Source of the DNA: Geotrypetes seraphini
Taxonomy: Eukaryota > Chordata > Amphibia > Gymnophiona > Dermophiidae
Assembly (NCBI RefSeq): GCF_902459505.1
Contig: NC_047091.1
Location: 150,069,455-150,133,454, forward strand
Direction: 5' to 3'
Length of the DNA: 64,000 bases
The notes below the pieces were generated by a model. It was not told where the DNA came from. It saw nothing but the letters and a program-made list of their open reading frames with translations, and ran no database searches. Within the stretch, counting starts at the first letter, position 1. Every line of letters begins with the position of its first letter. The position numbers and the translations under genes were made by a program. Shown one piece after another: positions 12,701 through 24,700 of this stretch.

Positions 12701-15700
12701 GAAAAAAATTTCTATTTATTTATTGCTTTAGGAGACATGTGTCACTGTTTCTGTGAAGCATTGTATGCAGAGTCCAGCTTCTTGCTGGTTCAATTTAACC
12801 TTTGTCTATGTATTTTTATTTTATCCCCCCTTTTACAAAACTGTGAAGCGTTTTTAGCACCAGCCTTGGTGGTAGCAGCTCTGATGCTCAGAATTTTATG
12901 AGCATCAGAGCTGTTACCTCCGTAGCTAAAATCCACACTACAGTTTTGTAAAAGAGGGAGGGGTTAGTTTGTGATTACATATTCCTTACTAGGCGAAGGT
13001 GTTTTCTGTGTTCTGTGTGTTCGAAAGACATGGTTTTCTGTTAGGATTGACGGTGTAGGATTGATCTGTGCTGGTCTGGCTTGTTTAGTTTTACAATGGG
13101 TGTATTGATGTACTGTTCACTGCAATATGTAAGATGCTGCCTTTTCCTAGGTACTCATGTGTGACGTGTGGCTTGTTACTAAAAATCACGTTTTTCGTAC
13201 AGATGGGGGGGGGGGTGCCAAAAAATGATGGGCCCCGGATGTTACATATGCTAGGTACGCCACTGTATGTAAAGATACCAGAAAGCTGGCGTAGCAAAAA
13301 CTTCTAAGTTTTGAGTATTTAACCCTCCCACAATCTCACGGGCACTCGTTTCAAGTTTATTGAGATTTTGATTTAAACGCAATATCAAATATTTTCAATG
13401 CGTATAACAAAAATAAATTTGGGGAAATAAATAAAACCATTTGAACCAGTGTTCCCGCTAAGCTGCGCTGGCGTGCGCTGGCGCACAAAATATTACATCG
13501 CAGCGCACACGTTTCTCGTCACAGCGCACGATCGGAAGAGGCGTACGGCAGATGGCAGGGCGGCGAGAGGAGAATCGGGCGAGTTGGCTCATAACTTGCT
13601 GGCGCTCGATATTTTTGGCTCACGGTGAAAAAAGTTTGCTCACAACACCCGCCCGCTTAGAGGGAACACTGCTCTGGACCCCTCAGGAGCGTCAACATCA
13701 CATCAATTTCCTGGAACTCAGAGCCATGTTCTATGCTCTCAAGGCCTTCCAGCACCTTTTCTACCCTCAGGTTCTTCTCCTGTGCACAGACAATCAAGTC
13801 GCCATGTACTACATAAACAAGCAAGGCGGCACCGGATCTCGCCTCCTCTGTCAGGAGGCTCTCCGCATCTGGACCTGGGCCACGGACCACAGTCTCTTCC
13901 TCAAGGCTGTCTACATCCAGGGCAAACAGAACTCCCTGGCTGACAATCTCAGCCGCATCCTTCAACCTCACGAGTGGACTCTGGACCCCCCAACACTCCG
14001 CTCCATCTTTGCTCGCTGGGGCACTCCACAGGTGGACCTCTTTGCAGCTCCTCACAACCATCAGCTGCCCCAGTTCTGTTCCAGACTCTTCTCTCCTCAC
14101 CATCTGGCCCCGGATGCATTCCTGCTCGACTGGACGGATCGGTTCCTCTATGCCTTTCCTCCACTCCCTCTGATGTTGCGGACGTTATACAAACTCCGCA
14201 GGGACAGGGCCACCATGATTCTCATCGCTCCTCGGTGGCCTCGCCAACACTGGTTCTCCCTCCTGCTTCAGCTCAGCTCCAGGGAGCCCATTCCTCTTCC
14301 TGTGTTTCCTACTCTACTTACACAGCAGCATCAGTCTCTACTACATCCCAATCTGTCTTCGCTCCACCTGACAGCTTGGTTTCTCTCGGGCTAACCTCTC
14401 CAGAGAATCTGTCTCAGCCTGTCCGTCACATTTTGGATGCCTCCAGGAAACCGGCCACTCTCCAATGTTACCATCAGAAGTGGACCCGGTTTTCCTCTTG
14501 GTGTCTCCTGCATCATCACGATCCCACCTCATTGGGGGTGGAAACTGTACTGGACTATTTGCTCTCTCTGTCCGATGCTGGCCTCAAGTCTACCTCAATC
14601 AGAGTCCACCTCAGTGCCATCACTGCGTTTCATGAGCCTATCCTCGGAAAACCTCTCACGGCTCATCCTCTGGTTTCCCGGTTCATGAGAGGCCTCTTCA
14701 ATGTCAAACCACCTCTGAAGCCTCCTCCTGTCGTCTGGGACCTGAATGTGGTTTTATCAGCCCTCATGAAACCTCCTTTTGAGCCTCTTGCCACAACTTC
14801 GCTCAAACTTCTAACATGGAAGGTTCTTTTCCTCATTGCCATCACCTCTGCCAGGAGGGTTAGTGAGCTGCATGCATTGGTCGCCGATCCACCGTTCACT
14901 GTTTTTCACCATGACAAGGTGGTTCTGCGTACCCATCCTAAATTCCTCCCCAAGGTGGTCTCGGCTTTTCACCTCAACCAGTCCATTGTGTTGCCTGTCT
15001 TTTTCCCTAAACCTCATTCTCATCCTGGGGAACAGGCGTTACACACGCTGGATTGTAAGCGTGCCCTTGCATACTACCTTGACCGTACCAGGGCTCACCG
15101 CTCGTCTTCTCAGCTGTTTCTGACCTTCGATCCTAACCGTCTAGGTCGTCCTGTCTCTAAACGGACGCTTTCCAACTGGCTTGCTGCCTGCATTGCGTTC
15201 TGTTATGCTTGGGCCGGTCTCTCACTGGAAGGTGCTGTCACGGCCCACAGGGTCAGAGCTATGGCTGCTTCTGTGGCTTTCCTCCGTTCCACGCCCATCG
15301 AGGAAATCTGCAAGGCTGCCACTTGGTCCTCAGTTCACACGTTCACTACTCACTACTGTCTGGATGCCTTCTCCAGACGGGATGGACACTTCGGCCAATC
15401 TGTGTTACAAAATTTATTTTCCTAATGGCCAACCATCCCTCCTCCCTCTCTGTTAGCTTGGAGGTCACCCATGCGTTAAGAATATGCTGCCTGCTTGTCC
15501 TGGGATAAAGCACAGTTACTTACCGTAACAGGTGTTATCCAGGGACAGCAGGCAGATATTTTTACGTCCCACCCTCCTCCCCGGGTTGGCTTCTTAGCTG
15601 GCTTATCTTAATTGGGGACCACGCACTCCTCCGTTGGGCGGAAGGCACTCGCGCATGCGCGGTGCGGCCAACTAGAACTTTCTAGTTAAAAAGGTCCGTA

Positions 15701-18700
15701 CCGGGGCTCCGTCAGTGACGTCACCCATGCGTTAAGAATATCTGCCTGCTGTCCCTGGATAACACCTGTTACGGTAAGTAACTGTGCTTAATCTCGGGAT
15801 TGGCTGTTTATGTGATGGCTTAATTGCTCTCAATGAAGCCTGCCTTGACATGTTTGTGAGTGCCATTTCCTTCACCCCACCCTCCCTGCCTTCTGCTAGA
15901 GACAGTGGACTTGAAACCTGTCTCTGGTTTCTGATTGGCAAAATGCTTACTACAAGACAAATAAGGCTTGGGCTCAGGAATGGTTTTACTTCCTGTAGCC
16001 TTCTGCTCTGCTTTAAGGGCACTGCTGCTAAGTTTCTTCTCAGTGACAGGGTTTAAAACTGATGATGACATGGGGGCTTCTGCCTTTTCCCTGTCACACC
16101 ATGTGTCTGTGTTTTCATGCCAGCTAGCATGCTCTCCCATGTTTTGTATCATATGTATATGTTTTGATTGCTGTATTGGACACAAATTTATTTATTTAAG
16201 TACTGTGTATTTAGGATATTGTGTGCTAAATTTCAATGTGCAACTCTCTTTGACCTTTAGGTTTCCTTTGTTTTTCTGTCTTTTGAGTCATGCTTAAGAC
16301 TACCAATGTTGCTCTTTATTGTACTAAATGCTTCAGCAAAGGAAGATCTTGCTTGACTAACTTGCTGCACTTCTTTGAGGGAGTAAACAAGCAGATAGAC
16401 AAGGGTGACCCGGTCGACATCATATATCTGGATTTTCAGAAAGCGTTCGACAAGGTTCCACATGAATGACTACTTCGAAAAATTGCGAGCCATGGAATTG
16501 AGGGTGAAATACTCATGTGGATTAAAAACTGGATGGCAGATAGGAAACAGAAAGTGGGGGTAAATGGACAATACTCGGACTGGAAAAGCGTCACGAGTGG
16601 AGTGCCGCAGGGTTCGGTGCTTGGACCCGTGCTCTTCAACATATTTATAAATGACCTGGAAATTGGTTCGACAAGTGAGGTGATTAAATTTGCAGACTAT
16701 ACGATGTTATTCAGAATAGTGAAGACGCAGGAGGATTGCGAAGACCTGCAACGGGACATAAACATGCTCGAGAAATGGGCTGCGACATGGTAAATGAGGT
16801 TTAATGTGGATAAGTGTAAGGTGATGTATGTCGGTAACAAAAATCTTATACATGAATGCAGAGTGTCCGGTGCAGTACTTGGAGAGACCTCCCCCCAGAA
16901 AAGAGACTTGGGCGTACTCGTCGACAAGTCAATGAAGCCGTCCGTGCAATGCTCGGTGGCAGCAAAATGGACGAACAGAATGCTAGGAATGATTAAGAAG
17001 GGGACCACAAACAGATCGGAGAAGGTTATCATGCCGCTGAACCGGGCCATGGTATGCCCTCACCTGGAGTACTGTGTCCAGCACTGATTGCCATACATGA
17101 AGAAGGACACACTACTACTTGAAAGGGTCCAGAGAAGAGCGACTAAAATGGTTAAGGGGCTGGAGGAGTTGCTGTACAGCGAGAGATTAGAGAAACTGGG
17201 CCTCTTCTCCCTTGAAAAGAGGAGACTGAGAAGGGGACATGATCGAAACATTCAAGATAATGAAGAGAATAGACTTAATAGATAAAGACAGGTAGAGAGA
17301 ATGAGAGGGCACTCTCTGAAGTTAAAAGGGGATAGATTCCGTACAAATGTAAGGAAGTTCTTCTTCACCCAGAGAGTGGTAGAAAACTGGAACGCTCTTC
17401 CGGAGGCTGTTATAGGGGAAAACACCCTCCAGGGATTCAAGACAAAGTTAGACAAGTTCCTGCTGAACCAGAACATATGCAGGTAAGGCTAGTCTCAGTT
17501 AGGGCACTGGTCTTTGACCTAAGGGCCACCACGTGAGGAGACTGCTGGGCACGATGGACCACTGGCCTGACCCAGCAGCGGCAATTCTTAGGTTGTATCT
17601 CGTATTCCTGATGTTGCTGATTGAGCACACATTAGAGTGAGACGCAGATGGATTCCAAGATGGCAAGAGCACCAGCATCCAAATTATGAAAAATGTGGGG
17701 GGTCGATATTCAAAATTATTTACACAGCCAGGTGAGACTCTTGACCATTTAAATTTCCTATCAGGGGCTAACCAGGGATATTCAGTGGCACTGTTCAGTT
17801 AATATTCTCTTTGACTGCCCATTCTAAAACTAGTTACTTTGTGAACAGCGGATGAGTTAGGGCAGCATGGAAAGCTAACTAGTTAGCAGAGATTGTCATT
17901 CTGCTAACTGGCTGAGCAACTGTATAAAGTTAAAATAGAAAAGAAGGCTGTACTAACTTTATGCAGTAAAATCAACCAGGCACTGGTCTGAATATTGACT
18001 GGGGCCTGTTGACTTCCAGGTAGTGGTTCCAGCTGTACCCTTCCTCCCCCTCAATGACAACACTCCTGCCCTCTCCGCTTCCCATGACCTGGTGGTTTAG
18101 TGAGAGCAATAGGCATAGGAGCAAACTCCCTCATTCCTGCTCCTACAGCATCCAGAAAATGGCTGCCATGATTTTTTGCAGTATTGCAGTTGTACTGTGA
18201 GGAAGCCACTGTTAAGGACAGGAGCAAGTGGGGTTCACCCTGGGGGGGCTGTTAAGATGAGGTGGTGGTGGAAGGGAGGTACATAAGATCTCAGGCCGGG
18301 AGGAAGGGTGACCCAAGGGGGCTTGGAAGGCTGCTAATGACCTTACAAATTTTTGTAGGTCTTGGCTAATATTTAACTGGAGCCCACAAAAGCTCCAGTT
18401 GTAAGTGCCGTGGCCTGCACATTGCCCAATACTGATTATTGTGAGCTAATCTAGCTGGCAGCAGCCAGCATTTTGAAAAATCGCTGATTACTGCCAACCG
18501 AATAATGACCAAATGGTTTATTACAAAGCCAGGAATTAAAACATCAAAATAAAAATATATATTAAAAAATTGGAGACAGGAATATTCTCCTTCTCTGACA
18601 ATGGAAAAATGAGATATACGCTCTGCTGCGTATGGAGGCAAGTCAGTTGATTTGGGCACACATTTGGGACACAATTCCTCACAGGGCTTGTAGTTGAATA

Positions 18701-21700
18701 TGTAGTTTGGGAGGAGGGTGGTGCAGGGTTGGATGGGATGGATGGGATGTGTTGCTGGATTGGGTTTTTTTCTGGACCACCTTGAAGAACAAATGTGAGT
18801 GGTCCTCATTTTGCCTGTTCATATGGTTGCTTGTGTGTAATGTATATTTGGTTGCATATTTTTAATAAAGAAAAAATATGATTCTACAAAATAAACAAAC
18901 CCCCCAAACACATCAAGTAGCTTGACTTAGCCACATTTCACCTATATAAGGCTGCATCAGGGGCAGTTAGAGAGGATTATTCAATCACACTTCCCTCTGG
19001 AGCTAACACAGCATAGGCAATAGCCACCGTATTCTTTCTCCAGATCTCTGAATAATAGAGTTTCTGAGCCTTGAGACTAGTACCATTTTCCAAGCCTAAT
19101 CTCTTTTTCCTCTGTAGACTCCAGCCTAGGACAGAGGCATTGCTGAAGGCCCTTGTTTCTGAAAATGTTGATGACCGTGATGCCCTACTGGCTGTCTGGA
19201 AGAAGAATCCAAAATGCAAGTTTAACTTTCTTTTCTCTCTGAGATTGAGCATCATTATAATCATTCCAGAAATGAAGTCAAAGGATAGTTCTGCTAACGC
19301 CACTCTTTGCCCAAATAGCGGATGTCTAATTTGTTGATTATTTTTTCTAAGTGCCCAAACTTTAGGCAAACTGTTATAACTGGATGTAAAATATAGGTTG
19401 ACTTGCAGACCACTACAGGACAAGGTATTGAGAACCTGATTTTGATTTTAGGACCAATAGGTTTTGGGGGGAACTCTTTAAATGGTACTCAAAAATAGGC
19501 CCAAGTTAGGTGCCAAAGCGTTAGTCTATATAAGGCGCTCAGCCTGGAGCACTCTTTATAGAATAATGCTTTGGCATGGATTTTCACAGGGCCTAACGTG
19601 GATTCCCACACCCAAGTTTGGGTACGAGGCCTTATGCATAAGAATATAAGAATTGCCACTGCTGAGTCAGACCAGTGGTCTCTTGCCCAGCAGTCAGCTC
19701 ACACGGCGGCACTCTGGTCTAAGATCAGCACCCTAACTGAGACTAGCCCTACCAGCGCACGTTCTTGTTCAGCAGAAACTTGTCTAACTTTGTCTTGAAT
19801 TCTTGGAGGGTGTTTTCCCCTATAACAGCCTCTGGAAGAGCGTTCCAGCTCTCTACCACTCTCTGGGTGAAGAAGAACTTCTTTATGTTTGTACGGAATC
19901 TATCCCCTTTCAACTTTAGAGAGTGCCCTCTTGCTCTCCCTACCTTGGAGAGGGTGAACATCCTGTCCTTATCTACTAAGTCTATCCCCTTCAGTACCTT
20001 GAATGTTTCGATCATGTCCCCTCTCAATCTCCTCTGTTCGAGAGAGAAGAGGCCCAGTTTCTCTAATCTTTTGCTGAAACCTGGTATAAATCCTGGCACA
20101 CAAGTGCTGTGTGCATCCTTGGTATTTTATAACTCTGCACCTAAATATTTGGAACAGCCCTATATAAAGTTTGTGTTTTGTACATATAAGACTGAATATA
20201 TATTGCACCTAAAAAAAAGATCAGCACCGAGAAAAATGCCTATGCATCTAAAGTTAGGCTCATATAAATTTATAAAATGTTGTAAGACCGTGACACTGAG
20301 AGACTCCCCTTTTCAAAACCCAGCATGCATCCACAATAAGAGGGAGGAAAAGCCTCAGATTAATGTAGCAGTGTAGAACCAAAACGCACAATGAAAACTG
20401 CTTTCAATACAGGCAAAAAAACTCCCTCACATAACAGCACAGATTTAAGAAAAAGAGCAAAGTGCATGTTCAGGGACTTAGCTGAAAAAGACGATTCCAA
20501 GCTCCAACGCTGTCACGTCTCTCAAAACTTCCCAAACCTCTTAAAACTACTAGTGAATGTATTGAAAGCAGATTTCATTGGGCCTTTTGGTTCTACACTG
20601 CTACATTAATCTGAGGCTTTTTCTCCCTCTTATTTTGAATGCATACTGGGTTTTGAAAAGGGGAGTCTCTCAGTGCCACAGTCTTACAACATTTTATAGA
20701 TTTATATGAGCATATTATATGTTGTAGTCCTCATAAGATTTGTTAGCCTAAAGTTAGGTGCAATTTTATAAAATAGCACTTACGCACAGGAGTCACACCC
20801 AACTTTGGGTATGACCATTTGCACTAACAGAAATGTGATGCAAAGCCTCGCATCTAAAGTTAGTCTAGTGCAGGGATCTCAAAGTCCCTCCTTGAGGGCC
20901 GCAATCCAGTCGGGTTTTCAGGATTTCCCCAATGAATATGCATTGAAAGCAGTGCATGCACATAGATCTCGTGCATATTCATTGGGGAAATCCTGAAAAC
21001 CTGACTGGATTGCGGCCCTCAAGGAGGGACTTTGAGACCCCTGGTCTAGTGCAATATGTCTAGTGGTCCTGAACGCTAGAGTTTTGCATTTGAAACCACA
21101 AGTTGCTTGCAGAATGCTGTCAAATCATCTTTTGAACTCTGCCTACTTCCCAGGGAGCAGCCCCAGACCCCTCCAGTTTTGTTTTTTTTTTGTGCAAGGA
21201 AGTTGCTCAGAAGTGTTTCTGCTCTACTCTGTGGTTTTAATTATTTTCGGGTATTTTTTTACAAAGTGTTTTTTTAAAGTGTTTGGTCAGAAGCTCTGTA
21301 CCCAGAGGTTCCCACTTGTTGGGGCCTCTGCCTGGGAAAAGATGCAGACTCAAGCTGCAGGATCAGTCCTCAGGGCTAGCTAGCCTGCTTTTGTATTTTT
21401 TGAGCTCAGGAGCCGTCCACTGCTTGCATCCCTGATTTATCAGGAGCTTGAGCACAGGCTATTTGACTCCTTCCTGGCTTGTCTGGGATTAAATAGTGGA
21501 CCAGCTGCATGGTCCTCTCCCCCTTTGTGGTGCAAGATTTTCCAGGGGTTGAGGCTTATTCCAACCTTGGTCCAACTGACAGCCCAAAGATCAAATTTAT
21601 TTTGTGTCCCTCCAGACCGGCACAGAAAACAGATGGTTTACGCTCCTCTGCCAGCAGGTGGAGACTGAGACATTGACTTTTGGCTACAGTACAAGTGGAC

Positions 21701-24700
21701 TGTTTAGTCCCTATTACACTTAGTCTTTTCTCAGTCTCCAGCAGGTGGAGTGGTGAGTTGTGCAGTCTGTGCTGAGGTTTCTTTGGTCCTATTGGATCTG
21801 ATTAGGGAATTTTTTCTTGTCCCTTTTGCTGTCCGAACAGAGCTTGGGGTCCCTCTTGGGGGTCCTACCGACCTCGGGGTTGCAACACTCAAAAGGGTCG
21901 ATTCCATTTCCCCTACCACTCCAGGTTTTCTGTGTTTAGAGGAACCTCAACTGTACGCCTGGCCACCTAGCACATGCTACAGTTTAGCGTGTTTTGTGGG
22001 GTCTGCTCTCTTGAGACAGCTGGTTAGCTGTAAGAAGTTTTTTTTTTAAAAGACACACAAAATTTTTGTAGAGCGCATTCAGTATGAGCGCTTCAAAGAA
22101 GCAGCACAAGTGCGTTCTAGCCTCCCTGGATTTGATGATGATGGTGGTAGCAGCACATCTTTGCAAGGCGGAAGATGCAGGTGTATCCATGCTTGGGATG
22201 ATGGGCTGCTCAGAGCCCAGTCCAAATCAAAAGGGAAATGAGCCGTGACCTAAGTGGTCATAGAAACATAGAAACATAGAAACATAGAAATAGACGGCAG
22301 ATAAGGGCCCACGGCCCATCCAGTCTGCCCACCTTAATGTCCCTCCCCTACCTTTGCCCTGTGAATAGATCCCATGTGCCGATCCCATTTGGCCTTAAAA
22401 TCAGGCACGCTGCTGGCCTCAATCACCTGTAGTGGAAGACTATTCCAGCGATCAACCACTCTTTCAGTGAAAAAGAATTTCCTGGTGTCACCTCGTAGTT
22501 TCCCGCCCCTGATTTTCAACGGATGCCCTCTTGTTGTCGTGGGACCCTTGAAAAAGAAGATATCTTCCTCCGCCTCGATGCGGCCCGTAAGATACTTGAA
22601 CGTCTCGATCATGTCTCCCCTCTCTCTGCGCTCCTCGAGCGAGTATAGCTGTAATTTGTCAAGCCGTTTTTCATATGGTAGATCCTTGAGTCCCGAGACC
22701 ATCCGGGTGGCCATTCTTTGCACCGACTCCAGTCTCAGCACATCCTTGCGATAATGCGGCCTCCAGAATTGCACACAGTATTCCAGGTGGGGCCTCACCA
22801 TGAATCTATACAATGGCATAATGACTTCCGCCTTACGACTGATGAAACCCCTTCGTATGCAGCCCATGATTTGTCTTGCCTTAGACGAAGCCTGCTCCAC
22901 TTGATTGGCAGACTTCATGTCCTCACTGACGATTACCCCCAAGTCTCGTTCTGCTACCGTTTTTGCTAGGATCTCGCCATTAAGGGTATAAGACTTGCAT
23001 GGATTCTGGCTGCCCAGGTGCATAACTTTGCATTTTTTGGCATTGAAGTTGAGTTGCCATATCCTAGACCATCGCTCCAGTAGGAATAGGTCGTGCATCA
23101 TGTTGTCGGGCACTGAATCTTCGTCTGTTGTGCATTTGCCCACTACATTACTCAGTTTGGCGTCATCGGCGAATAATGTTATTTTACCTCGAAGCCCTTC
23201 TGCCAAGTCTCTTATAAAGATGTTGAATAGGATTGGGCCCAAGACTGAGCCCTGTGGTACTCCACTAATCACCTCCGTCATTTCGGAGGGGGTGCCGTTC
23301 ACCACCACCCTTTGGAGCCTACCTCCAAGCCAGCTCCCAACCCATTTCGTCTGCCTCATGTTAGACCTGGGTTAGATAGTCAACCTCCAGAAAAGTTGCT
23401 TGGAAGGAACTCAATGTCTGGAGTACCTAGGGGTTGGTTTTAACACAGCAAAGAGCCATGTCTTCCTTCCCAAGCTGCGCAAGGAGAATCTCAGGAAACA
23501 AATTTCAGATCTCTTGATGATGCCAGCTCCTATGGCTTGGCGGTAACCATAGAGAGAGTGCCTTAGGTGAGAGCGCATATGCGCCCCCTCCAGGACTCTC
23601 CATTGTCCCGCTGGTCCCCACAGGCAGACTCCCTCTAGTGACCGCTTCTCTAATCAGCAGAGTCGCGGAAATGTATCTACTCCTGGGTGATATTCACGAC
23701 AGATGCCAGCCTTTACGGATGAGGAGGCCCTTGCAATGGGCATCCAGTTCAAAGCTGGTGGTCTCGTGCTCAGCAATGGTTCCTCCATCCTCTGGAGCTA
23801 TGAGCCATTCATCTGGCATTGCAGATGGTGGAAAACTCCCTGGAATGATAGGCACTCCAAATGTTCTCGGACATTATCACAACAGTAGCTTATGTAAACC
23901 GGCAGGGTGGCACCGGAGTGCTCCCTTATGGCTGGAGACCCAGTTGTTATTCTGTTGGGCAGAAGCCCACCTATTAGAGCTCTCAGCAGATCAGGTAGCG
24001 GGAGCAGAGAATGTGCAAACCGACTATCTCAGCCAGCAGGTCTTGGACCCAGGAGAGTGGTCATTGTCCAAGAAAACGTTCAACCACATTGATCAGCGGG
24101 TAGCCCACCGAAAAGGGGAGAGAAAAAATAGTGGTCGCAGCAGGGACAGGGAGAAGGCCATTCACTTCCCCATGGAACGGTGAATGATCTTGTCTCTGCA
24201 GTGAAGCAATCACGGATCATGCGGTCCAGCATCCCCACCTGATCGCCGCGTCCTGCCATCTCCCTCCCTCCACCTCACCTTAGGTGCTGACTTTAATTCT
24301 TCTTCTCCCTGCCGCACACTTTCAATAAGCCGCACACGTGGCGGCTTGAGTTATTGAATCTTCTCCTCTGATGCAACTCCTGTTTCCGGTTGCATCAGAG
24401 GAGAAGCTTCAACAATTCAAGCAGCCACTCGTTCGGCTGGGAGAAGAAGAATCCTAAGGTGAGGTGGAGAGAGGGAGATGGCAGAACACTGCGATCGGGC
24501 GGGAGGTGGATGCTGGACCGCGCGTTTTCCCGGCTCACACTAGGAAGGAGGGAGTGAAAGGGAAAGAGATTCTGGGCCAAGGGGATGAAGAGGGAGAGAA
24601 AGAAACCCACAGCAGGAAAGAAAGGGGAGGACAGACAGGTGAGCCAGATGCTGGAAGCAGGGGGTTAGAAAGAGGGAAAGAAGCTAGATGGGGTTACAGA

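Larger units (their letters stand above)
11621..13671. mobile_element. Non-autonomous hAT-type composite element inserted in DIRS copy 1
   Basis: Ends are CAGTGTTCCCGCTAAGC and the inverse of GCTTAGAGGGAACACTG. The 8-bp target duplication CTCTGGAC lies at 11613-11620 and 13672-13679. The other DIRS copy has a single CTCTGGAC at the matching site, which proves the boundaries. Inside are a 517-bp palindrome (11757-12273), a purine-rich minisatellite (about 12280-12690), a box ACAAAGGTAGAAAAAAA near 12693, a Harbinger-like MITE (12826-12960), and a second 5' terminus at 13447. No transposase gene is present. Confidence 0.9.
8104..15789 (+). mobile_element. DIRS-type YR retrotransposon, copy 1 (family A), interrupted by a hAT-type element
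   Basis: The order of parts is: left inverted terminal repeat (8104-8260), gag-like region with a Cys-rich N-terminus (about 8500-10435), reverse transcriptase/RNase H (about 10470-14390), tyrosine recombinase (about 14350-15425), internal complementary region (about 15465-15560), and right inverted terminal repeat (about 15600-15789). The internal complementary region is the inverse of the left end joined to the inverse of the right end, the hallmark of DIRS circular intermediates. A 2051-bp hAT-type element sits in the RNase H region. There is no target duplication, as expected. The copy is broken, with a few breaks besides the insertion. By eye it is over 90% identical to the copy at 25715-31388, so it is fairly young. 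Confidence 0.92.

Noticed and set aside
12187-12756. Arg/Glu/Gly-rich ORF of 189 codons
   Set aside because: It is a by-product of the purine-rich minisatellite. The same kind of frame appears at 24464-25066 and 61391-61678.
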